64,000 nt of DNA from Pseudomonas sp. S30 (GTDB lineage: Bacteria; Pseudomonadota; Gammaproteobacteria; Pseudomonadales; Pseudomonadaceae). The notes under the pieces were generated by a model. That model saw only the letters and a list, made by a program, of their open reading frames with translations. It made no database searches and was not told the DNA's origin. The position numbers were made by a program, and so were the translations under genes. The DNA is taken from positions 1-64,000 of the forward strand of contig NZ_JACVTO010000020.1 in NCBI RefSeq assembly GCF_016518545.1. The letters are read 5' to 3'. This document shows positions 16,688 to 25,108 of the stretch, one piece after another (position 1 is the first letter of the stretch; each line of letters opens with the position of its first letter).

Positions 16688-18064
16688 CTACTTCAGCGCG
16701 GCCTTCAAGGCGCGTGCCTTGCGCTCGACCTGCCCGGCTGGCTGCAGGAAGGGTTGCTGACGCGTCCAGTCGATGAAGGAGCATCCCTGCGGCGCTGCAT
16801 ACTGCCCGGTCAGGCGCCCGACGATACGTTGCGCGCGCCAGGCATTGAGACTCAGGTTGACGTCCGGCAGCCCGCGTTGTCCGCGCACCCCGTTCTGCAC
16901 GAACACCGCTCTGTCAGCCGGCCCGTCCCATTGCACGGCGAAGTCTTCATCCACCAGGTACTCGGCGTTTTCGCGCTTGAATCGATGGGCAATGCCGTCC
17001 AGGAACTGCTTGGGCGCCGGTTTGAATCCGGTGGCCCAGATGACCACGTCTGCGTTTATCGACTCTCTGATGTGGGTGAGGTCGTTGTGCTCGGTTTCCA
17101 GCTTCCATCCCCTGCCAGGGTTGGGCACCACGCCGGTCACGCAGCGGTTGGGGAAAAGCCCGAAATGACGCGTGTCCTCATCCACGAAACGGCAGTAGTA
17201 GAGCTTCTGGTAGATGGCCTTGAGGGTGGATTCCGAGATGCCGTCGGAGGTCAGCAGATGGGCCGAGGTGGTCTGCTCGCGGACCGCAGACGGCAAGGCA
17301 CTGGAATAGTTGGAGTAGCACGGCATGTAGAAATCGTTGGTGAAGGTCGAATTGTCGATCGGGAAGTAGTTGCGACGTCGCGATATCCAGTTGACCTGCG
17401 CCGGCTTGCTGGCGTGGGGCTTGGAGATCAGGTCGAGGAACACCTCGGCGCCTGATTGCCCACCACCCACGATGGCCACGCGCTTGCCGGCCAGGCTGTC
17501 GTTCCTGAGCATGTACTGGCTGATGTGGAAGTGATCCTGCGCGGGCATGCAGCGGGCGAACTCCGGCACCCATGGCTGCGTGCCAACGCCGACGCTGATG
17601 TTGTCGGCCGTGATCTCGCGCCGGTCGGTGCGAATGCGGAACACCGTGTCGAACTCCACCTCCAGCACGCGCTCGGCGAAGGTCACGTTCGGGTTCTTCT
17701 TGGCGGCCCAGGCCATGTAGTTGCGAAACTCCCGGCGCGGCACTTCGTCGAACTGGGCGTTGAGAAAGTGATAGATGCGCCCCTTCTCGTGCAGGTAGGC
17801 GAGAAACGAGAAGGGATTGGTCGGGTCCGAAAGCGTCACCAGGTCCTTGAACAGGGACACCTGCAGGGTGGCGCCATCGATCAGCTGGTCATCGTGCCAG
17901 GTGAAGGACTTCTTCTGCTCGACGAACAGATTGCTGATGGCTGTCTTCGGGTGCAGCAGGGACGCCAGGCTGAGATTGGCAGGCCCTGCTCCGATGCCGA
18001 ACAGCGTGTAGTGTTCGAGCGATTTCTTGATGACCGGCCGCTTGTAGTTGTTGACGGTTTTCAT
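16688..18064 (-). CDS. Ornithine/lysine N-hydroxylase-type flavin monooxygenase
   Basis: A 458-aa class B N-hydroxylating monooxygenase of the PvdA/IucD/SidA type, length as in the family (about 440-460). It shows the FAD site FGIGAGPANLSLASLL at about 22-37, the substrate-side signature HDDQLIDGATLQVSLFKDL, the NADPH site VAIVGGGQSGAEVFLDL near residue 195, and ATGFKP in the C-terminal third. Known members hydroxylate the side-chain amine of Orn or Lys for hydroxamate siderophores. No Orn- or Lys-activating domain exists in this cluster, so the amine oxidised is probably a pathway intermediate. RBS AGAGGG precedes ATG 18064. Confidence 0.9.
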   Translation of the reverse strand: MKTVNNYKRPVIKKSLEHYTLFGIGAGPANLSLASLLHPKTAISNLFVEQKKSFTWHDDQLIDGATLQVSLFKDLVTLSDPTNPFSFLAYLHEKGRIYHFLNAQFDEVPRREFRNYMAWAAKKNPNVTFAERVLEVEFDTVFRIRTDRREITADNISVGVGTQPWVPEFARCMPAQDHFHISQYMLRNDSLAGKRVAIVGGGQSGAEVFLDLISKPHASKPAQVNWISRRRNYFPIDNSTFTNDFYMPCYSNYSSALPSAVREQTTSAHLLTSDGISESTLKAIYQKLYYCRFVDEDTRHFGLFPNRCVTGVVPNPGRGWKLETEHNDLTHIRESINADVVIWATGFKPAPKQFLDGIAHRFKRENAEYLVDEDFAVQWDGPADRAVFVQNGVRGQRGLPDVNLSLNAWRAQRIVGRLTGQYAAPQGCSFIDWTRQQPFLQPAGQVERKARALKAALK

Positions 18065-18195
18065 CTTCTACCCTCTTCCCTGTCAATTGATGAATTAACT
18101 TGCGAGTCGGATCGATGAGCGCGGGTGTCTTCAAGGCCCGCGCGCCTCCTCGCGCGCCGGCCTGGTCGCAGGCGACCTATTCACGCAGCCGGGTA

Positions 18196-19320
18196 TCACC
18201 ATCTCGGGATACGCGCGTTGGCTGAGCGGACATAGGTGATCGCGGATGAAGGCCGTGGTGCGGCCGAAGTGTTTTCCAGCAAGGCGTTGAGCACCCCACA
18301 GGTGATGGCGACCGCCAGTGTGCTGCCCGGGCAGCGGTGGCGGCCGTGGCTGAAGGTGAAGCACTGGGCGGCGGTGCGTTGCGCGATGAAACGGTCAGGG
18401 TGCGCGTTGACGAGCGGGTCCCGGTTGGCCGCGGCGAGCAGCACGAGCACCTGGTCACCCGCGCGCAACCGCTGGCCCAGAATCCACAGGTCGCGTGCCG
18501 CGAAACGCCGGGTGTTCTGGATCGGCGCATCGTAGCGAGCCACTTCCTCGACATAGCTCAGTTGCTCGGCCAGGCCGTCAGGCCAACCACCCTGCCTGGA
18601 CAGCGTGACCAGGGCATTGCCGATCAGCCCGGCCGTTGCGTCGTAGGTTTGCGAAAGAAAACCCACGGCGTTTTCCAGCAGCGCTGCCTGTTCGGGCCAG
18701 CCCTGGGCACATGCGGCTTGAAGAAGCGCCGCGAGCAGAGGTCCATTGGCTGCGCCGCTGACGTGGCCGTGGAACAGGTGCAAGAGTCGCTCGGCTGCCA
18801 GGGACGCTTGGCGCTGCTGCTCGGCGCCTGCCGCGGCCGGCAGGCACTGCACGAAATCAGCGATCAGGCGGTTGGCCTCGGCGCTTTCCAGGGTGGTGAA
18901 GCCACACAGGCTGGCCACCACGCGCGCGGGCACCGTGAACTGGACGTCGTTGTAGCCGGCCCCCTCGTCGAGGCGCTCACGGCACACGGCGTATGCAAGC
19001 TTCCTGAGCCGCCTGGTATCCAAGCTGGAGAAGGCGGCCACGATCACAGCCTTGAGCGCATGCTGAAGGGTGCCCTCGCGCATCCGCACCAGGCCACCGT
19101 AAACCCGACCGGCGCTGGTACCGACCAGCCCCTGTGGCACGGGCTCGTGAGCAGGTCTGACGAGCAGCTCGGCGTGCTCCAGGCACAGCGTCACCGTCTC
19201 TGCGCTGGCCGCCACCCACAGGCTCAGGTCGGCATCGAAGGCCAGTGGCCGGTCCCTGGTCAATCCTGCGTAGTACGGATAGGGGTCGTGATCCTGAACC
19301 GCCGTCAGTGCATCGAGCAT
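18196..19320 (-). CDS. Cytochrome P450
   Basis: A 374-aa soluble bacterial P450. The haem loop is FTFSHGRHRCPGS with the thiolate Cys at residue 330; the ExxR motif is EVAR at 259-262. The I-helix reads QTYDATAGL instead of the usual (A/G)Gx(D/E)T, so the proton-relay region is atypical. ATG 19320 is preceded by AGGAG at 5 nt; a GTG two codons earlier overlaps the previous stop but is too close to that ribosome site. It would use an external ferredoxin system, which is not in the window. Likely a tailoring oxygenase of the pathway. Confidence 0.9.
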   Translation of the reverse strand: MLDALTAVQDHDPYPYYAGLTRDRPLAFDADLSLWVAASAETVTLCLEHAELLVRPAHEPVPQGLVGTSAGRVYGGLVRMREGTLQHALKAVIVAAFSSLDTRRLRKLAYAVCRERLDEGAGYNDVQFTVPARVVASLCGFTTLESAEANRLIADFVQCLPAAAGAEQQRQASLAAERLLHLFHGHVSGAANGPLLAALLQAACAQGWPEQAALLENAVGFLSQTYDATAGLIGNALVTLSRQGGWPDGLAEQLSYVEEVARYDAPIQNTRRFAARDLWILGQRLRAGDQVLVLLAAANRDPLVNAHPDRFIAQRTAAQCFTFSHGRHRCPGSTLAVAITCGVLNALLENTSAAPRPSSAITYVRSANARIPRW

Positions 19321-19322
19321 GG

Positions 19323-20516
19323 TCACTCCTGCGGGTCGAACGCGTTCTGCGCCTTTCGCGCATCGAGCGAGGTGGCGATGTTCATCAGAAGCACTTCACT
19401 GGCCCCTTCATAGAGGCGAAGCGAACGTACCTGGCGATAGAGGCTCTCGGTGACGCTGCCGTGCACCAGCCCTGCGGCACCGGCGATCTGCACCGCCTGG
19501 TCGACCACCTCGCACGCCGCTTCGGTGCTGAACACCTTGGCGACCGCCGAATCCTTGGCAAAAGGTCTGCCGGCATCGAGGGTCCAGGCCGCCTTGGCGG
19601 TGAGCAAGGCACTGGCGCCCAGTTTCAGTTCCATACCTGCCAGTTGCGCCTTGACGGTGTGCAGGTCCGACAGCGTGCCCTTGTAGGCGCGTCGGGTAGA
19701 GGCCCTGGCCAGCGCGAAGTCGGCCGCCTTGCGAGCGAAGCCGATCGCCGCAGCCGCCACGGTCATGCGAAAGCGATCCAGCGACTGCATCGCAATGATG
19801 AACCCCTGCCCTTGCTTGCCGATCAGCGCGTCCACCGGTACCCGGCAGCGGTCGAAGCGGATGTTGGCCCAGGACCTGGGGGCGATGGCCTGCACGGGCG
19901 TCACGCTGATGCCGGGCAGGCGCATGTCCACCAGCAATGCGCTCAGTCCCAGAGGGCCCGGCGCCGGGCCGGTGCGGGCGATCACGATGCAGACATCGGC
20001 CAGATCGCCCTGGGCGATCCACGCCTTGTCGCCATCGAGCAGGTAATGGTCACCCTGGCATTGGGCGCTGAGCCCGATATTGCCCACATCGGAGCCGACG
20101 GCCAGCTCGGAGGTGGCGAAAGCCCCCACCACCTGCCCGCAAGCGAACAGCGGCAGATAGTGCCGCTTCTGCGCCTCGCTGGCGTGGTAGGCAATGACGC
20201 GGGCGGTCAACTCCTGAATCGAGTAGGCGAAATCCGCCAGATCCGACCCATAGGCCAGCGCCTGGCGTCTGATGCACAGTGAGCGCAAGTCGCCGTGGAC
20301 GTCACCGGTGCCGGCCAGCAGATGGCTGAACCAGCCGGCGTCGGCCAACTGGGTGATCAGCGTGCGCCCCACGTCCGAAAGCGGTTGGCGCTGCAAGCGC
20401 TGCCAGTCGTGGCGCTGCGCGGCACACCAGGCATCGATCTGCCGTGCCAGATGCCGGTGCTCGTCTTCGAACAATGGCAGTTCGAGCACGCTGGGGTCGA
20501 AACTGTGAAGCGGCAT
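19323..20516 (-). CDS. Acyl-CoA dehydrogenase-family protein
   Basis: A 397-aa FAD enzyme of the acyl-CoA dehydrogenase superfamily. It has FATSELAVGSDVGNI in the middle domain and LYEGASEVLLMNIA near the C-terminus, where the Glu is the expected catalytic base. N-terminal alpha, central beta and C-terminal alpha domains all appear intact. In assembly-line clusters such enzymes often desaturate acyl- or aminoacyl-carrier substrates at C-alpha/C-beta, and that is the likely job here. A strong GGAGG lies 6 nt before ATG 20516. It is 22 nt after the di-iron gene and 2 nt before the P450 start. Confidence 0.87.
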   Translation of the reverse strand: MPLHSFDPSVLELPLFEDEHRHLARQIDAWCAAQRHDWQRLQRQPLSDVGRTLITQLADAGWFSHLLAGTGDVHGDLRSLCIRRQALAYGSDLADFAYSIQELTARVIAYHASEAQKRHYLPLFACGQVVGAFATSELAVGSDVGNIGLSAQCQGDHYLLDGDKAWIAQGDLADVCIVIARTGPAPGPLGLSALLVDMRLPGISVTPVQAIAPRSWANIRFDRCRVPVDALIGKQGQGFIIAMQSLDRFRMTVAAAAIGFARKAADFALARASTRRAYKGTLSDLHTVKAQLAGMELKLGASALLTAKAAWTLDAGRPFAKDSAVAKVFSTEAACEVVDQAVQIAGAAGLVHGSVTESLYRQVRSLRLYEGASEVLLMNIATSLDARKAQNAFDPQE

Positions 20517-20538
20517 GACAACCTCCAGAAACCGCGCG

Positions 20539-22746
20539 TCAGAGAATGAGTTCGGCCATGGCCGGCCTGGAGTTGGCCATCACCGCGTTCTGCAGATCGG
20601 TCTCGATGAACCAGGCGAACGAGGCATAGCCTCGCCAGACTCGGCGCCAGACGCAGGCCAGCTCATCGGCACTGGCGTGGCGTGCGGTGTCGTCCATGAA
20701 GTGCTCGATCAGCAGGAGCGACTGCCGGGCGTGGCCATTGGAGAAGTTGTCGATGGTCAAGTGCGCCTCCTCATAAACGGTATCGAAGCCATGGCGCCTC
20801 AGCTTCTGGATTTCATGCAGTCGCATTTCACCCAGCCCCAGCATCTCGATGCCCAGGTTGTAGCCGAGGATTTCGGGGTAGAAGCTGTCGGGAAACAGCG
20901 AAAGCCCGAGCTGGTGCAGGGCGAACGCGTACAGGTCGGGCAACTCGGCCTGGTCGATGAACGCTTCGTCGCGGATATGGGGCAGTTCGATGCCCAGGCT
21001 GCGCAGTACCCGCTGGATCAACACGATGTGGTTCTTTTCCAGCTCGCCGTTGCCCATCTCGTCGGCATAGATGGCATACAACATCGCGTCGGTGCGGCTG
21101 TTGTAGCGGGCGACGCTCGCCACGCGGTGCGCCCAGCAACCATCGAGCAGGCTGCCCAGTGCGGCGAGTTTCTGCCCGAAGATCACGGTCTCGCGATCGG
21201 GGACCGTCTCCAGGCGCTGCCAGGGCTCGACCAGCTTGTTCCAGTAGATCGCCTGCGCCCGCTGGGCCAGCGCTTGCCTGTCCCAGGGCAACCAGGAGGC
21301 ATCGGTGAAGCGGCCGGCCTGGCCATGGTCGAACAGCCGTTCGGCGTGACGCAGGTTGTCCTCGATTTTCGACCGGATGAGCTCCAGGGTATTGGCGTAC
21401 GCCTCGATGTTGACCAGGCGGTGCAACAACTCCCGGTCACTCGGTACCTGCGGTGCTTGCCAGCGGATCGTGACTGGCAGCGAAAGGGGCTGCAGTGTCC
21501 AGACCGCATCTTCGGGGTGAGTTCCTGGTGCCGATGCCTGCTCGACGGTCTCTGAGTCGTGCCCGTCCTGTACCTCCTGGGTCCAGGCGGCGAGCACGTC
21601 GAATTCGTCCTGGGTGAACAGCCCGAACATGGACCCACCGAACTTCGTCGCCTCCAGGAAGGGGCAACTCCCCCTGGCGTTGCGTTTGATCGAACGGGAG
21701 CGGCTGAACGCCGCCATGAAAGCCGCGATTTCTTCGTCGGTATAGGTCCCGAACCAGTCAGGCAGGCGCCGGTCACCCAGGCGTACGTACGCGTGCTGGC
21801 GTCCGGCATAGGGCATGTGCCGCTTCACGATACGGCCCACTCGCTGGGTCAGGCTCAGCGCTGCACGTGCCTGCACATCGCTCACCATGGCGGCGAGGCT
21901 GCGCTGCTCCAACGCCGCGCCGAGGGCCACGCCTCGCAGGAATCGCTGCAGGTCCGCTGCGCCGTCGACCGTGCGGGCGGTGGTTTCGTACACGCTCTCC
22001 AGCAGCCGATCCAGCAGCGTGGCGGGCAGGAAGCTCGGCCCCCCCAACAGCCGGTCGTCCACCGCCAGGCGATAGTGGGCATAGTGCACGCCCAGCACCT
22101 CCGGCAGGTAGCTGGCCGGCCAGCGCGACAGCGCCAGGTAGAACGCGGCGCACTGAACGACGGTGGTCGGCGCGTCGCACGCCTCCATGAAACGCGCACT
22201 GTACAGCGCCGGCAGATGCACACCGCGTTCGGCCAGAGCGCGGACCCGACAGGCCTGCTGGCCCGCCCCGACCACGCCCTTGCCCTTGAGGGCGAAGCGG
22301 TGGGCTGTCAGGCGGCTGACCAGCATGGCCGGCTCGGTAGCAGGTTGTGAGACCCGGTCCAGCCAGCAGCCGGCGACCAGTGAAATCGGCGCTCGAGCTT
22401 TCAGCACTGCGGCGTCCGTGAGCGCATCCGGGCCGCACAGCTGCGCTAGCGTGTCCGCCAACCCCTCGCGTCTGGCCTCGATCCAGTGGATCAGCTGCTG
22501 CGCAGGGATCCGTTCAGGCAATGGCTCGACTTGACAGTGCTCGAACGTGCCGTGGAGCACGGCCAAGGCCAGCAGTTGGCTGTCCTCGCTTTCGATGTCG
22601 GCAAGCAGCGCTTCGTACAGCGCCTGCGGGGTTTGCCCGAGACTGTCCTGCAGACGTTGCCGGGCCTGGATGCTGAAGTGCAACGCCTGCGCGGGTATGG
22701 AGGTGGTGAGGTCGGGCTCGAAGGCGTGGCGGTCGAAACGCTTCAT
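20539..22746 (-). CDS. Haem-oxygenase-like di-iron oxygenase (HDO), duplicated architecture
   Basis: A 735-aa iron-containing redox enzyme. The C-terminal part (about 450-720) has the HDO ligand pattern: E563 and E570-x2-H573 in YADEMGNGELEKNHI, E634 in NLGIEML, and H662, D666, H672 in AHLTIDNFSNGHARQ. The N-terminal half appears to be a degenerate copy: CWLDRV at 127-132 mirrors CWAHRV at 537-542, and RWPASYLPEVLG at 208-219 mirrors LFPDSFYPEILG at 617-628, while the His ligands are not evident. HDO enzymes perform N-oxygenation, C-C cleavage, desaturation or decarboxylation on carrier-bound or free amino acids. The start is set by TGATG overlap with the FabH-like stop and GGAGGGCAGGTG upstream. 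The substrate is unknown. Confidence 0.85.
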   Translation of the reverse strand: MKRFDRHAFEPDLTTSIPAQALHFSIQARQRLQDSLGQTPQALYEALLADIESEDSQLLALAVLHGTFEHCQVEPLPERIPAQQLIHWIEARREGLADTLAQLCGPDALTDAAVLKARAPISLVAGCWLDRVSQPATEPAMLVSRLTAHRFALKGKGVVGAGQQACRVRALAERGVHLPALYSARFMEACDAPTTVVQCAAFYLALSRWPASYLPEVLGVHYAHYRLAVDDRLLGGPSFLPATLLDRLLESVYETTARTVDGAADLQRFLRGVALGAALEQRSLAAMVSDVQARAALSLTQRVGRIVKRHMPYAGRQHAYVRLGDRRLPDWFGTYTDEEIAAFMAAFSRSRSIKRNARGSCPFLEATKFGGSMFGLFTQDEFDVLAAWTQEVQDGHDSETVEQASAPGTHPEDAVWTLQPLSLPVTIRWQAPQVPSDRELLHRLVNIEAYANTLELIRSKIEDNLRHAERLFDHGQAGRFTDASWLPWDRQALAQRAQAIYWNKLVEPWQRLETVPDRETVIFGQKLAALGSLLDGCWAHRVASVARYNSRTDAMLYAIYADEMGNGELEKNHIVLIQRVLRSLGIELPHIRDEAFIDQAELPDLYAFALHQLGLSLFPDSFYPEILGYNLGIEMLGLGEMRLHEIQKLRRHGFDTVYEEAHLTIDNFSNGHARQSLLLIEHFMDDTARHASADELACVWRRVWRGYASFAWFIETDLQNAVMANSRPAMAELIL

Positions 22747-23663
22747 CACCTGCCCTCCTGACGCAGCAAAATGGCGACCCGTGCGCCAGGCACGCTGGCG
22801 GCAAGCAGGTAGTGAGCCCGCTCGACCAGACCCTCGGATTGCGCCAGGTCCACCAGGTTGATGATCGGATCGGCGCCGAAGCAATGGCCGATCCGGGCAA
22901 TGTTGTCGGTGTACAGCTGGCGTTGCGAAAAACCGGCCTGCCGCTCCTTGAGGGTGCAAACGGGTAGATAGATGTTGCTGTGCAGCAATCGCTCGATATC
23001 GTCCAGCTCGAGGTCCAGGCCCTGGAGCATTTGGGCATTGACCTGCCGAGACAACTCGGGCGACAGATCATCCCTGGCCGGGTTGGCCTCATGGGCTTGT
23101 GCACACGCTCGGATGGCCAGACCCGGCATCGAGGTATCCCCCTGAGCGATCAGGCAACTCGCTGCACCGTCTGAAAACAGGGCGAACACTTCCAGCCTGT
23201 GCGCCTCGTCTTCGATCCGACCGGCCGTGACCACCAGAACCCGCCGTTGGCTGCCTGCAGCCACCAGCGCGCGTGCCACCGCGATGCCTTGCAGAAACGT
23301 GGTGCAGCGCCCCAGCGTCAGGCCGATGGGCGTTACGTGGGCCAGGCCGCAGGGTTCCAGGATCGATGCGAGAAAATGACGCTGTTGCTCAGCCGCGCCG
23401 GGGAATGCCAGGGCACAGACAATCACACCGTCCACACTGGCCGGATCGCAGTCGGCCGCTTCCAGGGTCTGACGCAGGCTGCTGATCGCCAGTTCAGCCA
23501 GGGACCTGCGGGTGGTGCGCACTGTTCCCCAGCCCCACAAGTGTGGATCCAGACGCATGCCAAGACCCTCGGCGCGCGCGCGCCACACTGGGTTGTCCCA
23601 TGAGACCTGCGTTTCGCCTAGACAGTAACGGGGTGCGACGAGCATCGGGATCGATGTATTCAT
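22746..23663 (-). CDS. FabH-like ketoacyl-ACP synthase III
   Basis: A 305-aa thiolase-fold protein. The active Cys is C120 in GLTLGRCTTFLQGI. The FabH histidine corresponds to H228 in LLHSNIYLP, while the usual Asn of the Cys-His-Asn triad seems to be H260 in IARIGHCFGADP. KAS III relatives with altered triads act as acyl transferases making esters or amides instead of carbon-carbon bonds, so an acyl-transfer role on the ACP-bound unit is possible. It is coupled to the di-iron gene by TGATG and lies 38 nt after the thioesterase. The alignment of the second and third residues is by eye. Confidence 0.83.
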   Translation of the reverse strand: MNTSIPMLVAPRYCLGETQVSWDNPVWRARAEGLGMRLDPHLWGWGTVRTTRRSLAELAISSLRQTLEAADCDPASVDGVIVCALAFPGAAEQQRHFLASILEPCGLAHVTPIGLTLGRCTTFLQGIAVARALVAAGSQRRVLVVTAGRIEDEAHRLEVFALFSDGAASCLIAQGDTSMPGLAIRACAQAHEANPARDDLSPELSRQVNAQMLQGLDLELDDIERLLHSNIYLPVCTLKERQAGFSQRQLYTDNIARIGHCFGADPIINLVDLAQSEGLVERAHYLLAASVPGARVAILLRQEGR

Positions 23664-23701
23664 CTCAGGTTCGCTCCGGTGATGTTTCAGCAGCGTCGAC
23701 T

Positions 23702-24508
23702 TCAGATCAGGCGCACATCCAGTGCTGGCGCGCGGTGATGTGCCGTGGGGCTCAGCGCGCGAATGATCTCGATGACAGCGTCCGGTCGCTCATTGAAGTA
23801 GAAGTGATCGCCCGGTATGGCGTGGTGCAGGGTCGTGCCTGTGGTGGTCGCGGACCATGCCATGACCTTTTCGGCGCTGACGTGGGGATCGCTCACGCCA
23901 TTTAGGGTGGTGACATTCGCGTTCAATAATGGATCACGCACATACAGGTATTTGGCAATTATGGTGAAATCGACTTTCAACTTCTTGACAATATAGCTGT
24001 TGATGATTTCATCCGTTTCCACATCAGTTGGAATACCACCGAAAATACGCACTTTATCGAGAAAGTCCGCGCCTTCCAGTGCCGCCATGGCCACCACTTC
24101 CCTGGAGGGCAACCAGGAAGGCGCCGCACAGCCTGAAACGATCAACTCGGCGGCGGGCCTGTCCAATAGACGACAGGTTTCGTATGCCAACAAGGCGCCG
24201 AAACTGTGGCCGAAGAGCATGAATGGCACGCGATTTTCATCCGAGTCGATGGCCGCGCTGGCGCTGACGGCCAGGCTGATCATGTCATCGCAGCGCGGTT
24301 CGGTGTAGCGATGGGCGAGCCCTGGCGGGCACATGGCCACGATGTTGACGACACCTGCCAAGGATCGTTGCCAGGCCAGGAACTGTTCGGCGCTGCCCCC
24401 GGCATGGGCGAAACAGTAGAGGTTCGGCACAGCAGGGTCCCTTCGACCTGCACGGACGAACCAACTATCTTTGCGCCGCGTCAGTGCACGCGTGTTCAAC
24501 TCGTCCAT
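23702..24508 (-). CDS. Type II (external) thioesterase
   Basis: A 268-aa alpha/beta-hydrolase thioesterase of the GrsT/RifR type. Evidence: YCFAHAGGSAEQF near the start, nucleophile S102 in LFGHSFGALL, a candidate Asp in GVSDPHVSAEK, and His in AIPGDHFYF. Such enzymes clear mis-primed or stalled carriers and sometimes release products. The NRPS has no TE domain, so this protein could also release the product. I chose ATG 24508 because it gives the usual distance to the HAGG motif; an upstream ATG at 24607 would add a hydrophobic 33-aa extension not typical of the family. First gene of the cluster. Confidence 0.85.
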   Translation of the reverse strand: MDELNTRALTRRKDSWFVRAGRRDPAVPNLYCFAHAGGSAEQFLAWQRSLAGVVNIVAMCPPGLAHRYTEPRCDDMISLAVSASAAIDSDENRVPFMLFGHSFGALLAYETCRLLDRPAAELIVSGCAAPSWLPSREVVAMAALEGADFLDKVRIFGGIPTDVETDEIINSYIVKKLKVDFTIIAKYLYVRDPLLNANVTTLNGVSDPHVSAEKVMAWSATTTGTTLHHAIPGDHFYFNERPDAVIEIIRALSPTAHHRAPALDVRLI

Positions 24509-24673
24509 GATCAGTTTTCGCTCTGTTATGAACCCTATAGCTTGAATCGCTATTACAGCGATGAATACAAAGCCATATAACTGCTCGTGTTTTCCTGTCT
24601 GCAACATGCACGAGCGTGGTAAATCAACGGAGGAACGGACATCCGTGTCATGCGTAGGCGGTAGCTGAAGTGA

Positions 24674-24702
24674 AACCTACACAGGATGTTTAAGTGCGTC
24701 AA
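24674..24702 (-). promoter_or_regulatory. Putative promoter of the biosynthetic operon
   Basis: On the minus strand TTGACG (24702-24697) and TAGGTT (24679-24674) are 17 nt apart, in an AT-rich tract unlike its surroundings. A start near 24667 leaves about 160 nt of leader before the thioesterase. The match is moderate and by eye. Confidence 0.4.
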
Positions 24703-25108
24703 GCCACATATATATATTTCCGAGAGTATTTCAATCATTTCGAACTGGATGAAAGTTTATATTTAGGCAAACTAAGGAATTGCTTTAACTCAAGTGCTGC
24801 GCGACGTTGAGCATACGGCTGACGTGACGGCGACCCGTGCAGCGAAACCGGCCGTCCCGCAGCGTGTTCCAGGATCACCCGGCGCCCTGTTCGACTGTTG
24901 CCAGGGAAACAGTGGAGCAACATTAAGCGCCCAGCAGAACACCACGGCGTCCGGCCGCTGCCGTCAAGACCGCGGCTTTGCTGGGCGCAGCGGTTGGTAC
25001 GTCCCTTGCACTCGAGGTGATGACGGGGCATCGCCGCCATTGCGCAGGGGTGGCCCCGTTTTCAGGAAACGGCCCTTGCGGTCTCATTCAATAGCCAGGA
25101 GTCAATCA
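24703..25108. other. Intergenic region upstream of tonB
   Basis: The left part (24703-24790) is strongly AT-rich, including a TA run at 24718. The right part returns to GC-rich sequence. An open frame continues upstream of tonB here, but its composition and lack of a ribosome site make it non-coding in my reading. I found no Fur-box-like palindrome before tonB. Confidence 0.4.

Larger units (their letters stand above)
6477..24508 (-). other. 13-gene NRPS-hybrid biosynthetic gene cluster
   Basis: All 13 genes run leftward. Order of transcription: type II thioesterase, FabH-like, di-iron oxygenase-like, acyl-CoA dehydrogenase, P450, N-hydroxylase, FAD oxidase, cupin/MetRS-like/carrier, Cy-A-PCP NRPS, AMP-ligase, ACP, GNAT, C45 acyltransferase. 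Three junctions share 4-nt ATGA overlaps, one is TGATG, and most others are 2-50 nt; the largest is 131 nt, between P450 and N-hydroxylase. A single long transcript is likely. No transporter, regulator or phosphopantetheinyl transferase lies inside. The product is not one I recognise. Confidence 0.85.

Noticed and set aside
20539..22959. Upstream extension of the di-iron protein to 806 aa
   Set aside because: The extra 71 residues are Arg/Gly-rich shadow of the FabH-like gene. TGATG coupling and a strong ribosome site support ATG 22746.
24509..24607. 33-aa hydrophobic extension of the thioesterase as a membrane anchor
   Set aside because: The segment is in the AT-rich leader and unlike type II thioesterases; ATG 24508 gives the normal N-terminus.
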